A DNA stretch of 64,000 nucleotides from Jackrogersella multiformis (lineage: Eukaryota; Ascomycota; Sordariomycetes; Xylariales; Hypoxylaceae). The notes under the pieces are model-generated. The model worked only from the letters and a program-made list of their open reading frames with translations, did not search any database and was not told the DNA's origin. Shown here in pieces: positions 1 to 11,852 of the stretch; position 1 is the stretch's first letter; every line of letters begins with the position of its first letter. The stretch covers positions 3,844,001-3,908,000 of the forward strand of contig CADCXD010000005.1 in NCBI GenBank assembly GCA_902806575.1, in the 5' to 3' direction. The translations under genes were made by a program, and so were the position numbers.

Positions 1-299
1 ATAATAATAATAAAATACGATAAAACGGCGTGATCACGATCACTTTGTTTTACAGGATCACTTTACTTTACGGGATGACCTTGCCTTGCAGGAGGATCAT
101 GTACAATATATTAAGACATCCTCACGCTGGAAAAGTATAAAGATCACGAACATTACTATCCTTCGAATATCCTTTCTCTTATTTGCGTATTATATCCCTC
201 ATCAGGTAGTCAACCGCATTAGGTACCTTCCGCAGCCCTTCTTGATATCTTCCCGTCCCCCAGGCCCTAGGTCCAGCCACAGGACTAAAGAACGACATA

Positions 300-1116
300 A
301 TGCATTTCCTTTGCCTCCATGGTGCTGGAACCAATAGCAAGGTAAATCCTAGGGGCCTTGAAGCCTTTGTGGTAGTAACGTTGGTAGGCTAATGACAGGT
401 TGGCAGATTTTCGAGTTGCAAACCGGTAAGATTGAAAATACTGCGCTGTGGCTCTCGGATTTAATTAATACCGAATCATATGTAGCAGCGCTACGCTACG
501 AACTCGGCGGAGGCCATACGTATGACTTTGTTGAAGGTGTGGTCGTAGTGCCGAAGGCTTTTGGTAATACCAGATAGAGGATGTCTGGGCTCGATAGTGA
601 TAGCTAACACAAATGAAAGGGATCGAGAGCCTTGCGACCTCAGAGGATTCACACCTTGCCTACTACAAACCTCATTGTGTAGAATCATTTGGTGAAGCGG
701 TCGAGAATTTGGACAAGTTCCTCAAAACCGACGGACCATTTGATGGAGTCATCGCCTTCTCTCAGGGTGTTTCCTTGGCGACTGCCATACTTGTGGACAA
801 ATTACGACTTCAAGAATCCGGTCTTCGATGTGGAATCTTCTTTTGCGGGCGACTACCTTTCATTGACGCCGGGACACTGCACTATAGCTCTACCCCTATG
901 GAGGAAGGGATGGCGATCGACGTACCAACGGTTCATATTTGGGGAGATAAGGATGATGTTGAGCCGGGCCAGGCTTTAGCTCTTGGTAAGATATGCTGCC
1001 TTGAGAAAAAGCATATTTACATTCACGGTGGGGGTCATGAGGTGCCAGGGCCAAGAGACAAAGGGGGTTTAGTAGAGTCGGCAAATGCGATCCGAGGCAT
1101 GTTGACTCGGCTTTAA
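300..1116 (+). CDS. FSH-type serine hydrolase (alpha/beta hydrolase)
   Basis: Spliced model: exons 300-341, 407-425, 486-563 and 620-1116, giving 211 aa. The N-terminus MHFLCLHGAGTN is the usual opening strand of the fungal FSH (serine hydrolase) family, and the spliced TAALRYELGGGHTYDFVEG block is a family signature recovered only after removing the introns. The nucleophile elbow is AFSQG (Ser about residue 105), with the acid in WGDKDD and the base in GGGHEVPG, so the Ser-Asp-His triad is complete. Length is normal for the family. Relatives include CtnB/LovG-type thioesterases that release polyketides, as well as general cytosolic esterases; the sequence alone does not give the substrate. 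The stop codon falls inside the first unit of an 8-bp tandem repeat. The next two genes (dehydrogenase, efflux pump) would fit a metabolite cluster, but no PKS or NRPS is seen. Confidence 0.85.
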
Positions 1117-1164
1117 GGCTTTAAGGCTTTGATGCTTTGAGGCTTTGGGGCTTTGGGGCTTTGA
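1109..1164. repeat. 8-bp tandem repeat (GGCTTTRR)x7
   Basis: Seven consecutive 8-bp units (GGCTTTAA, GGCTTTAA, GGCTTTGA, TGCTTTGA, GGCTTTGG, GGCTTTGG, GGCTTTGA). The first unit contains the TAA stop of the FSH hydrolase, so the array begins at the coding end and forms the start of the 3' UTR. Confidence 0.85.
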
Positions 1165-1604
1165 CGCGTCAGCGCGTTTATCGTAAGAGTTACACAGTTA
1201 GTCCTACCTACATATGCACATGTATCTGTGGTGTAAGCTTTTGATATTAGAAAGTGGAAGATTTAATTAGGTAATAAATCTGCAAGTGATATGAACAATA
1301 ACAGCCCATTTTTAAAATATATTATTTGATATATATACATTTTGTTATACATATATTAACTTAGATACCTTAGGTAGGTAAATATCATGTATCATTTAAA
1401 TGCACTGCCCTCATACACTGCTGTACTACTTTATGACACGTTACACAACATTTGAGGTCTTCTTTTGGCCCCTTTTTCCAAAATCCCGCCTCTTCCCTCT
1501 TCCCCCTCTTCCATCCTCCCCCCTCCCCGAGATATCGTCTTTCCAACCAAACTACCTATGTACACTGAATACACTGAACTACTACTCATAGTTAAACCGT
1601 CACA
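1165..1604. other. intergenic, AT-rich
   Basis: No coding signal. It contains an AT-rich stretch at about 1240-1370 and a pyrimidine-rich tract at about 1455-1530, a typical leader just upstream of the ATG of the next gene. Confidence 0.6.
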
Positions 1605-2654
1605 ATGATCAACAGCACCCGGCTTGATGGCATTGCCCTCGTCGTAGGGGTAAGATGCTACACCTCACAATTATTTACAAAAGTCGCTAACCCATGGTAA
1701 TACAGTCAGGTAGAGGCATTGGCAGGGAAGCAGCATTCTCGCTTGCTGAAGCCGGAGCAAAAGCTATCGTGTTTGCGGATATGAACGAGGAGACAGCAAA
1801 GGAATCGTCGGAAGAGAGCAAGAAATATGCAAGCAATAAAGACTACAGGACTACGATTTTCAAAATGAATGTCCAGGACGACAAGTCCGTTCAGGAAATG
1901 GTGGAGTTTGCGGTCAAAGAGTTTGGTCGTATCGATTACGCCGTCAATGCTGCTGGAGTAAGTGATACATCTAACCTCATCTTGAGTTCCCCAAAGGTAG
2001 GTAGTGTGTGTCTAATGTCTCGCTTCTCTTCGCGAAGGTCGATAATGGTGTCCACGCGCCTATCGCCGAGACCGACATCGAAAATTTTGACCGCATAATG
2101 CATATCAACGCCCGCGGCAACCTGATCTGTGTGCGTGCGCAAGTAGCAGCGATGCGCAAGCAGGAACCCAAGACCTGGACTAGTAGAAACGGCACGCGTG
2201 ATATTGGGCGCGGAGTCATCATCAACCTCGCATCAGCCAACTCGTTCGTTGGCCTTCCCGGCAAGGGCTCTTACACCATTTCGAAGCATGCGTTTATGGG
2301 AGTTACTAAAATGGCGGGTAAGTGCTGAAACTCACGAAGTATCTGTACTTGGACTATGAGCTGCTGTAAGTGTTTACTGATATTTGCTCAATAGCTGTTG
2401 ATCATTCTGCTGAAGGTATTCGGGTCAACGCCGTATGCCCAACCTGGGTACGAACGCCATTGCTAGACGTGGAGCTAGCAAAGAACCCTGAAGTCCAAGC
2501 CATGATCTCGGCAATAGTCCCTATTAAACGAGCGGCGGAATGCGAGGAAGTGTCTGACACTATTGCATTCTTGTGCAGCCCGGCTGCGAGCTACATCAAT
2601 GGCGCTAGTCTGCTCATTGATGCTGCTGTGACTACCACAGTGCGCCTATTTTAA
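1605..2654 (+). CDS. short-chain dehydrogenase/reductase (SDR)
   Basis: Model: exons 1605-1649, 1706-1957, 2038-2317 and 2395-2654, giving 278 aa. The first intron interrupts the cofactor loop, restoring VVGSGRGIG (TGxxxGxG-type Rossmann motif). The NAAG motif precedes intron 2, and the catalytic set is Ser in INLASANS with Tyr and Lys in SYTISK; RVNAVCPTW is the usual post-catalytic block. The family reduces ketones or oxidises alcohols with NAD(P)H in the cytosol; the substrate is unknown. Intron 2 could instead be the shorter 1997-2037, which keeps the frame and adds 13 residues after NAAG; both have plausible branch sites. The gene is convergent with the MFS transporter downstream. Classical SDR is secure; any metabolic role is not. 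Confidence 0.85.
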
Positions 2655-2998
2655 TGGGAATAAACAGCATGATACATGCATGTGTATTTAGTACCATAGG
2701 TGTAATATGAGGTTGTTAAGAACGAGCTATGACCGGAGAATGTTGACTTATCCCCCCCCTTTATTACCATTATATTGCTTCTCCTTTTCACCCCACACAC
2801 GTAACCCTTCCCTCCCAAGACTCACCTTGTTCATGCTACATCCAAATGATGAAACGCCCCCAAGATTAAGTAAATGGGCGGAAAACACAGCCAAATACGA
2901 AATGCACTAGTTGTACTGTTGCGAATAATCTATTGATCACAAGTCTGTCTACCAGGCGGGAAATCTATTAATCTACTTAACCTAATCAGTGCCACCTT
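2655..2998. other. 3' intergenic between convergent genes
   Basis: Pyrimidine-rich stretches and no convincing ORF. It separates the 3' ends of the dehydrogenase and the transporter. Confidence 0.5.
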
Positions 2999-4791
2999 TC
3001 ATTTAGCCGGAGCGACGAAAAGCTTCTCGCGTTTCATGAAGACAGAAAGTATAAGCGATAACACACAAGCGGCAATAACCATAATAAATGTGTTGTCGAT
3101 GCTGTCGATGATGGCAGTTAACACACGTTGTCGCTGTTCCGAGGTCAGGGTGCGAAAGAAATCGCCCCCGAACCCTGACACAGCCTGTTGGACGACACTT
3201 CTTGGCATGTCAGGCAAGATCCTGGAAATCTTGTTGGTTGACTCGTTCAAGAAAATGCTGTTGGATATCACTAGGGCCAGGGTAATACCGCCCACCTGGC
3301 CGATGCCGATGAAAGAGACTGCCTGTGACAACGGCCGTGACGTTACCTTTGTCTGAACTACTGCAAATCCGGCCTGGGAGAAGAGGCCTATTCCGAAGGC
3401 GGTCAGCACAGAATATCCATAGATACGAGCGTTGGTTGTGTCGACATCTATGGTGTACAGCAGTACGCTGCCAGCCAGTGCCAGTGCCGAGCCGACCAGA
3501 TACCACGGCATATAATATCCAACTTGGGCCATGGTAGCTCCGTTCGTCATGACCGCAAAGACTAGTGGTAGGACAAATGGAAGAAGCTGAACGCCGCTTC
3601 GCATGGCTGACTCGGCCTTGGCGAATTGGAAGTAGAGCGGTATGAAATAGATAGGGACCGTGACGACAACCTGTGAACTGGCCATCTGGGCGAACAGGAG
3701 ATCCATCTCCCAAGATTTGACAAGCGAGGTGGGAAATAGGCGGTTTTCGGGTGCGATGAGTATGGAGAAGAATTGCTGCAGGGTGAAGGCAATCCAGAGC
3801 ACGCCTGTCGCGACGAAAAAGCCGATGGTTTGACCACTATTCCAGGCGTAGACGCTACCGCCGAATGAGATGCCCATCACGAGAGTGGCGATAGCCCCAG
3901 CGCTTAATACCATTCCCACTAAATCGAGGCTCTTCGCCCGGGAGAAGAAGCTGACACCTCGCCGAGGATCGGCTGCTGGCAGGAGAAAAATGTAAGCGGG
4001 AGCAGCAACACCCCCGATGCAAAGGTTGATGTAGAATGTCCACCTCCATGTAGCAGAGCTGTCGGTGAAGGCTCCGCCAATAATAGGGCCAAGACTGTTC
4101 TCGGGGTTAGCAAAGGCTTTTATTAGCCTTGCGGAAAATGAAACCGAAAAAGGGGGTACATACATTGTTCCGATACCCCAAGTTAGACCAACGAATCCGA
4201 GATACATTGGCTTTTCTTGGTCGCTTGTTAGGGCCGATACCATGTTGATGGAACCGAGATATATGCCCATTCCTCCAATGCCACAGATGGCCCGCCCGCC
4301 TATGAGTGCATCAAGCGACGGGGCAGCTCCGCAAACCGCGGTGCCGACTTCAAATATGACCACGCTTGAGACGAAAAGTATTTTATTGTCGAAATTGGTG
4401 TACAGCTGACCCCTTTTACTTCCGTTAGAGCTCGTGCCAATAACAGAGGTCTCGCATATGCAAGGGAGACCTACCAGAGCAAATTAGTGGCAACAGCGCC
4501 TAACGCAAAGGAAACGGAAATCCAGGATAGTTTTTTTATGCCCCCAAGTGTGTAGATGATGTTCTCCTGGATATTGGCGACAATGGTATTGTCGAGCGCA
4601 AAGAGGAAAAGGGCAGCCAGTAAAGAAAAAACGACGAAGAACCAAGACAGGGGTTTCAGATTTCGAACCTGCGAGTCTCCAGCTGGTAACTCTACATCGG
4701 TGTTGAAGTTCTGAGTCTTGATATTTATCTCCTCTTCCTGAGCAGAAGCGGACTCGTCCTTGGGGCGAGTAAAATTTTCTATGGTAGCCAT
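2999..4791 (-). CDS. MFS multidrug efflux transporter (DHA2 family, 14 TM type)
   Basis: Model on the minus strand: exons 4791-4475, 4412-4164 and 4094-2999, giving 553 aa. The ATG at 4791 is the first true Met after non-ATG codons. A polar N-terminus (about 50 aa) precedes helix 1 (LFLFALDNTIVA). Splicing intron 1 restores NLLWGQLYTNF and splicing the 69-bp in-frame intron 2 restores GIGTILGPIIGGAF, the motif-C antiporter signature of drug:H+ antiporters. Without removing intron 2 the ORF stays open, so automated calls may retain 23 spurious residues. DHA2 proteins such as TOXA/TRI12-type pumps export toxins and azoles at the plasma membrane. Its neighbours (SDR, FSH hydrolase) would suit export of a small metabolite, which is inference. 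Confidence 0.88.
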
Positions 4792-5575
4792 GACAGATGT
4801 TTTCGTTGTCAATACTAAAGTAATGATCTGGTGAAAGCTTTGAAAGGGGGAGAGCGGGGAATACGGTACGATGATGTCTCAACCACTTCAAAATTTCTCT
4901 CGAAACAAAGGGTGGCTTTACAAGACTTTGATTGTGAAAGATTTAACGAGAGAAGAAAGAATAGTCTGTAATATAGCATGCCGCCCGCTGCATAATATCA
5001 TTCGCCAATGACCGATCACATATTCTGCAGCTAACCGGTCTCTCCAACAGATATGTCTCATAAGAAGGATTTGCTCGTAATACCATACCTACCTAAGGTA
5101 CCTTAACCTACCCCTTACCTAATATTGAGGTGTAGGTATAGTAATATTAGCCTTATGTGCACTCTGTTTAGCATTGATTAATTAGATCTGGTGCGTAGGT
5201 ATTCAAGACTTAGTTTCTATAATTATAACTAGATTTGGGATGCCGATATAATAGTCGCCAACCAAAAAGAAATAAGGAAAAAGATCAACGACCCCTAAAC
5301 GACCAACATCGCCGATACAATTCTGTCAGATGCATGCATGTAACCACATTGGTGACGGGGCGTGAGAGTTCATACAGCCTCGTCATCACATAGTCGTCTC
5401 GGTCTCCGCTCATTCTTTTAGCGGCCGGTTCCTTTCCGAGATTCTTCATCGTTTTCAATATCTGATCTTTAATCAGTCATTTCTGACTACCTAGGTACCT
5501 AACTAAAGTTACCTACCTACCTAGAGGTACCTATGTAGTCATCTTCATGAGCCCAACCACTTGAACTTTCCAAAA
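4792..5575. other. divergent intergenic region
   Basis: Probable shared upstream region of the transporter (minus) and the rhodopsin-like gene (plus). It holds several CCTACCTAGGTACC-type stretches (for example 5085-5110 and 5488-5530) and no ORF with recognisable content. Confidence 0.5.
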
Positions 5576-6924
5576 ATGTCATCTGTGGATCTCAAAGAAA
5601 GCAAACAGGAAGATTTGCGGACGCTACTCATCGCCATGATGATAGTTCCCACTGCGGTGGTCCTCATTAGAGCCTGGTCCCGGGCTCTTCTACCAGATTC
5701 CTCCCTATCAAAGGTTCCCACCTCAGCTAAATTCTGGTGGGATGATTGGACCGTCATCGTGGCTGCGGTAAGTCCCGAGAGGGATAGGAATCACCTGGGC
5801 AGTGCCACCGTGGAGCTCCTCCGCTAATTCATTACTTCCCTACTGCCCTCAGGTGCTGAATATTGCTGTATGCGCTATGGGTCTGAAGCTGATTCAACTC
5901 GGCTTGGGACTTCATGTACAAACAGTGCCACAACAAAACATCGAGCCGTTTTTGAAGCTACTCTGGGCCGTCTATTACGTGTTTGACACAGGCACTGCTA
6001 TCTCCAAGTCTTCTGCCCTTTTTTTCTATGCTCGTATCTTCGGAGTGGCGAATGCTCGGTTCAGATATGCGTTGTGGTTGGTGCATGCTCTCAATGTTAC
6101 TTGGCTAGTGGTTATCTTATTTTTTGTTATATTCATGTGCAATCCCATTGAAAGAGCGTGGAAGACTGCCGTGCCGGGACAATGCCTTAACACCGGGCTC
6201 ATTTGGCAAGGTAGCGGTATATCCAGTCTTATCATCGACGTCATCATCCTAGTGATGCCTTTGCCGATGCTGTGGAAATTACGAATGAAGACGATACGCA
6301 AGGTTCAAATCTCTGTAGTCTTTACCTGTGGATATCTGTGAGTAATCTTTCTCGTGGGTGTATTAAGCAGCTTTGCATAGGTATTATACCTACCTAGGTA
6401 CTTCAGGTAGCTAACATTATTGCATAGCGTTGTCGTGGTATCTATTGGTCGTCTCGTCACTATCATTGAAGCTGGCAATGAACTTAACCAAGATCCGACA
6501 TGTAAGGCTCTTTGTTCTTCTACTGAATGAGCTCGTCAGCTAAGATTGGGCAGACAAAATCTCTACACCTATTCTTTGGCTTGGCTCTGAGATAGCTATA
6601 TCCATCATTAGCGTCAGCCTACCAAGTCTTTTCTTCCTAGCCCAGCGTGTTTACCGTGAAGGCCTTTGGAGCCTTATCACCACTCGGTCCCGGGCTTCTA
6701 GGTCTAGGCTTGCCAGTAGTCCGGATCGGTTCCCCGACGAAGACGGCGATGAGCTAGTCCCACGACCTATTAGATCTGGCCACAAATCTCCAGGAAATCT
6801 TTCTAGCGCAAAGCCATACTTTTCACGAACTAGGGCGACTGCGGAGTTTGGAGGTACCGATGAAAGCACCGAGCGCGTCGAGCATGTTGGGATTCATGTC
6901 CGTCACGACATTGAGGTGTCATAA
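5576..6924 (+). CDS. rhodopsin-like fungal integral membrane protein (SAT4/PTH11-type)
   Basis: Model: exons 5576-5767, 5853-6337, 6428-6501 and 6545-6924, giving 376 aa. About seven hydrophobic helices occupy the first ~270 residues, followed by a polar C-tail rich in Arg, Ser and Asp. Family hallmarks are WWDDWTVIVA at the start of helix 2, the CNPIERAWK and GQCLNTG blocks in the middle loop, IIDVIILVMPLPMLWKLRM in helix 5, and ELNQDPT before the 43-bp third intron. The family includes the appressorial sensor PTH11 and SAT4-type cluster proteins; most members are uncharacterised and may be receptors. Intron 2 contains a TACCTAGGTA palindrome (6391-6400). The exon 4 start is fixed because the alternative acceptor quickly meets a stop. 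Confidence 0.82.
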
Positions 6925-7204
6925 AGGGGGGAGGTACTGGATTGAGTATCACTGGATTGAATTTCTTTAGGTACAGAACCATACACCAATATTTGGGTTT
7001 ATTGTCAAGGTAAAGTTAAAAAGTGAGCAACTCTTAAGACTTAGATGCTATTGTACGAAGTTGATGAATTCATTATTCTCGTCGGCTTGAATAACGAGTT
7101 CCCCAGTCTCATTGTGTGTGAAATATGACCCTGCATACCATAGAAAACTGGTTGATTATGTCTCCACCTCTCGCTTATCATAACACCCGAGGTTTCGAAA
7201 TAGA

Positions 7205-7822
7205 CCGTACCATTTAAGATAAAATAGAAAATTAAAACAGGTAAATATTGCTTTTTTAATTATTTAAAAGAAAGTATTAATATTAGTTATATATAAAGTT
7301 CGTTTTATGTTTTAACGAATAATAATTAATTAAATATTAATATATAATTTTTTAAAAATTATATATAATATAACGTTAGAAATATATATTAATAAAGTAT
7401 ATAATTTTATATAAAATAATTATTTTAAATAAAATAAAATTTTTATTTTATTTATTTAATTAATTAAAACGTAATATTTATTAAAATATAAAATAAACTT
7501 TATATATAATTAATATTAATATCGTAAATAACTTTTAAAAAAAATCGATATTTTATTTTATATTATATAAAATCCGATAATAATATTTATTATTTAATAT
7601 TTAATTTTATATATAAATTTATCGTAAAAATTAACGCATTTATTTATTAAATAAATATTTAAAATAAATATTTATATATTTAATATAATTTTATAAAATA
7701 TAATATTTTAAATGCCGTTAAATGCTTATTTATAAGTACTTAAGTAAAGATAAGGTTAAAATATCTTAATTAAAACATAAATCGCTTATTAAAGGCATTA
7801 ATAAAGCATAAAATAAATTAAA
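7205..7822. repeat. extremely AT-rich block, probable RIP-mutated repeat remnant
   Basis: The base composition collapses: one counted line (7261-7320) has 9 G/C in 60 and another (7381-7440) only one in 60. Of the few cytosines left between 7261 and 7660, most (about 10 of 14 by eye) are in CpG. That fits a process that converted CpA, CpT and CpC but largely spared CpG, as expected of repeat-induced point mutation. No ORF survives. It ends at the target duplication of the inverted-repeat element. Confidence 0.75.
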
Positions 7823-8598
7823 TGAGAATTGCTATTTCAATAATACCAAAATTCAATAGTAGCCCGATTTTACGGGGGCTCTTCTTTGATTGGCTGAGAA
7901 TCCGGAGGCGGCTCTTCAGCAATGCTGCCAACCTTCAACCTTAATAACTCCTTTACATAAGGGCTTCATAACATATAATTAATATCACCTTACTCCTTGA
8001 GTTCAGGGCTATCTATTCATACTATTTTTGAGCCATGCATCCATGATTTGATAGTGTTATAGGTGGGTGAAGTGCTTGCGCCCGGATGGCAAGGGCACGT
8101 GATACCCCAAAGGCTGGCAGTACAATATCGCCACAACAAACCTGCAACTAACTCTGGCTATATCATTATAAAGAAGATGAAACCTACATCTGCTAATAGC
8201 CCTTTCCGTAAGGAATCTCGCAAATTTAGTATTAGCTTAATAGCTTATGGATTGAGTAAGTTATGAGGGCTTAAGGTTAGACCATTTTGTTACTATTTAC
8301 TCTAGGCGTGGTAAATCTGAAGGGTGACACGTGATCCGTGAAGTACTCCCGCAACACCTTTTGCTTCATATCTCATCCAAATATGGTTATATAAGAGTGC
8401 AACTCATATCATTCAACTAAGCGCCTGGAGAGCTATCTATTGGTGTAGATTATACTAGTAAAACAGGTGTTTTGATGAGGTTACTCAAGTGTAATGTTGA
8501 GCTGCTCCGTACCTTCGTCTCAGCCAATCAAAGAAGAGCCCCCGCAAAATCGGGCTACTATTGAATTTTGGTACTATTGAAATAGCAATTCTCATAAA
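7819..8598. mobile_element. 772-bp non-autonomous DNA transposon (MITE-like) with 77-bp TIRs
   Basis: Left arm 7823-7899 and right arm 8518-8594 are inverted copies matching at 75 of 77 positions; both mismatches are A/G transitions. The element begins TGAGAATTGC and ends GCAATTCTCA. It is flanked by a direct TAAA at 7819-7822 and 8595-8598, which reads as a 4-bp target-site duplication. The interior (about 618 bp) has no transposase motif; a 67-codon open frame inside shows no recognisable domain. The superfamily is not assignable by eye: Tc1/mariner gives TA and PIF/Harbinger gives three bases, so TAAA is not a clean match to either. Confidence 0.85.
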
Positions 8599-9907
8599 TG
8601 TCTGTAAAACAACATGACTTGCATACATATGTGCCATGTTTTGAGTAAATTAATATTAGTGCGATCAGCCGCCGACTACGCATGTTTTTACAGTATGTAT
8701 GAATTCACATGTGCTCTAGATATTTTGACGCCGTTCTACACAGCAGCGAATCAGTAAGACATCTCTCATGATAAGGCGACTGCATACCTAAAGAGAGGTC
8801 AATTTGTTCGCAGAAACAGATTCCCGGTTTGAATTCGCGGGTATTAATATTGTCTCCTCTTTAAGCATCTTCATCATATATTTCTTAGAGGACACTGCTC
8901 CCTTATTAATCTTAGCCCAGCTTTTTGGTACCAAGATCATGATTAAGACAGAATAAGGAATTGACATTAGGGGGATAATATTGCCAAGAACAGTCTCAGT
9001 AACTACCGACCTTATCAACTATAGAGTCTATTAAACCATGAAAGCTGTAAATAAGACTTGCGAAAACCCGTGGACGCAAGGACGTTCAAAAACAAGGTCC
9101 GCGTATCCCTCTGCATACTGGGAATGCTATCCTCGGCTGCTAAAGTTTAGGAGCTGACAATACCTCTCCTAGACGAACTACATAATATTTTCGTTTAAAG
9201 GCGCGGCGAGGACTTTTCGAGGACGCGACTGATCATCCCATATAATGGTGCAGATATAGGGACCATAAACTACTAGGTAGGATCTTTGTTGGTACCTAGT
9301 GATATTACCATATTCTTTAGTAGGTCGAAAGAAGTAGCTAACCGCTCCGTTATTACAACGTCCTTACATCCATCTCACTATCACCTCCGTTACTACACTC
9401 GCTCCGTACACCCATCTTTACTACACTCTTCCTTACATTACACCCGTTAATCCACAAAGCCGGCGTGTATAGGTACGACAGAACTTCAAAGCTAAATTGT
9501 AATAAACCTTCTTAATATTATAATTAAATAATCAATCCTCCTTATAATTATGTCCTATTTCGCGATGAACTCTCAAAGCGTCACCGAGAAAATTCCTTGG
9601 AGACGAACTAGTTTATCGTCGTTAAATGGTGCGCATATATAAAATGAGATCCTAGGTACCACTGCACTGGTAACCCCTACGGCAAAATCTGGGGTTAGTT
9701 TCCTCCAATCAGAGACCGCAAATTAGGTGCCCAGATTTCCTAATCGAGAAGGTCGTGGACAAGGGGTCCGCTATAGTTGTCGAGGTGGCTCATTAACTCT
9801 CTTTATAAATGTTGATATTATTCTAATTAACTAGATAAACATTTCATGAACCCTAGGACTTCTTCTTCTGGATTTAAGTACCACACGCAAGGCTAACTAT
9901 AATCATT
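8599..9907. other. gene-poor intergenic region
   Basis: No supported gene. A 76-codon minus-strand ORF (8788-9018) has no recognisable motif. The region has mildly AT-rich stretches and may include further decayed repeats. The last 120 bp is the GH43 upstream region. Confidence 0.45.
9799..9807 (+). promoter_or_regulatory. TATA-like box of the GH43 gene
   Basis: A TTTATAAAT-type element lies about 105 bp upstream of the GH43 start codon, a usual spacing for an ascomycete core promoter. Assigned by position only. Confidence 0.35.
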
Positions 9908-11002
9908 ATGAAGTTCTCTACCGTCATTTGGGGCCTTCTGCCCTTGTTGAGTCCCGTCTTTGGATACGCTAATCCTCAAGCTTGCTCGGGCACCTGCGTC
10001 AACGCGCATGATCCGTCTATCATCAGGCGACCCGATGGCACGTACTTTCGCTTCTCTACTGGCGGCAAGATAGCCGTCCACACCGCTCCGGGTATCTCGG
10101 GCCCGTGGACTTACAAAGGCGCGGCTCTTCCATCGGGGTCATCAATTGACCTCGATGGAAATCAAGATCTTTGGGTAAGCCAGGAAGCGAAACTGAGCCT
10201 GTAGATTCATCTAGATATCACTACCTAACTATTTACCCTGAGAAATAGGCGCCAGATGTCACCCTAATCGGTAGTACATATTATCTATATTACTCTGTTA
10301 GCAAATTCGGCGTTCAAGACTCTGCTATTGGGGTTGCAACATCTTCCAGCATGGATGTCGGTACCTGGACGGACCTAGGATCTACCGGGATTCGGTCGTC
10401 ATCCGGAAAGCCATACAACGCGATCGACCCGAACCTCATCAACGTAGACGGAGCTTATTTCCTCAACTTTGGCAGCTTCTGGAAGGACATCTACCAAGTA
10501 TCAATGAAGAGCACACCGAAGACCATATCAAACGACGCTGCCTCCTATCAACTAGCTTATGATCCGGTCAAAACTGACGAGGAAGGCGCATTTATGTTCA
10601 AATACGGAAGCTATTATTACTTGTTCTACAGTAAAGGTCAGTGCTGCGGTTACGACTCAAGCAAGCCGGCAGCGGGTGGTGAGTATAAGATCATGGTTTG
10701 CCGGTCTAAATCGGCAACTGGAGGGTTCGTGGATGCAAGTGGGAAGGCGTGTACTAATAGTGGCGGGACTGTGGTTCTAGAATCCCATGGGAATGTTTAT
10801 GGACCAGGGGGGCAAGGGGTTTATAATGACCCCACGCATGGACCTGTGGGTAACCCGTATACATCATTCTAGTATACGCCACTGATATACCTCGCAGGTC
10901 CTTTATTATCACTACGTCGATATCACGATTGGTTACGCAGATGGTCAGAAACGGTTCGGATGGAACACCATTGATTTTTCGAGCGGCTGGCCTGTAATTT
11001 AA
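9908..11002 (+). CDS. secreted GH43 endo-1,5-alpha-L-arabinanase
   Basis: Model: exons 9908-10174, 10249-10845 and 10898-11002, giving 322 aa, the normal length for a single-domain fungal arabinanase. A signal peptide covers about residues 1-19 (hydrophobic run ending VFGYA). The five-bladed propeller family residues are visible: catalytic base Asp in NAHDPSII, pKa-tuning Asp in NAIDPNLI, and acid Glu in GGEYKIMVCRS. DLWAPDV and GNVYGPGGQGV are further conserved blocks, and the last exon supplies YYHYVDITIGYADGQKRFGWNTIDF, shown here only as family context. It cleaves alpha-1,5-arabinan side chains of pectin outside the cell. A GH93-like exo-arabinanase candidate lies at 48.0-49.2 kb. Both introns are GT-AG. 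Confidence 0.92.
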
Positions 11003-11852
11003 ATGGAAACTAAAACTAGGCACAACGATGTACCGATAGTAGGTATGGAGATACGGAATCCAGGTGTTCCTTTTGAAGTTCTAACCTAACAGCTTATATT
11101 AACTTTACCGTTTTTTACTAATGTTACACTCTAATCACTCATGTTTACGACTTGTTTAGGGTGGTTTATTATTATTTGATATGAATAGAAGAAACATGCC
11201 AGCATATGACTTCCAAAATAACGAAAGTGTTCTCTGTGTTTGACGGTTGGCAGGCCATGACTAACGTGCTAGGGAGGCTAACATTCATAACTGAAATCTC
11301 GATGAGCTACCCGCCGATATTCAAAAGACAAGCAGTCTCAATACCTACCTATCACTACCTATTAAAGAATTAAATATAAACCCCCGTTCTCCTTAAAGAT
11401 GTGTCACTTATAAATATAATAGTTTTCTTTAGAAATCGATAATTTCTAATATTATTAATTTGCTAAGTGATACTATCAATATTGTCATTTTACTATAACA
11501 TGATTACGTTGGAAAATTAAGTGAGCACTAACCTACCGCAGGTAGGTACATAGGTAGGTATTACTCCCAATGAGAAAATAAAACAGGGTGGTGTATTTTA
11601 ATAGTTCTAATTACCTACCTAGGTAGGCACATTATACATTAATCGTACAGTTTCAGTGAGCTCTCAGAAAACATCCGTACGGAACCAACCTCAAGCTTAA
11701 AAGGGCACTATCTAAACTTATCAATGTCTATGGCACATTACAGACACACTTAGTTACGGTGTAAGTAGGTATATAACCTAGGCACCTGGATATACAGCCT
11801 TTGAGGCATTGTCGATATTAACGTTGGGAGTTGCCGAAGTAGCCAATACGGC
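11003..11852. other. 3' intergenic
   Basis: AT-rich and without gene signal. It contains TACCTAGGTA at 11616-11625 and related tracts. Confidence 0.45.

Noticed and set aside
8063..8266. 67-codon ORF inside the MITE-like element
   Set aside because: Too short for a transposase and lacking catalytic motifs; probably chance.
8788..9018. 76-codon minus-strand ORF with a hydrophobic stretch
   Set aside because: Considered as a P450 or transporter remnant, but no diagnostic motif could be read.
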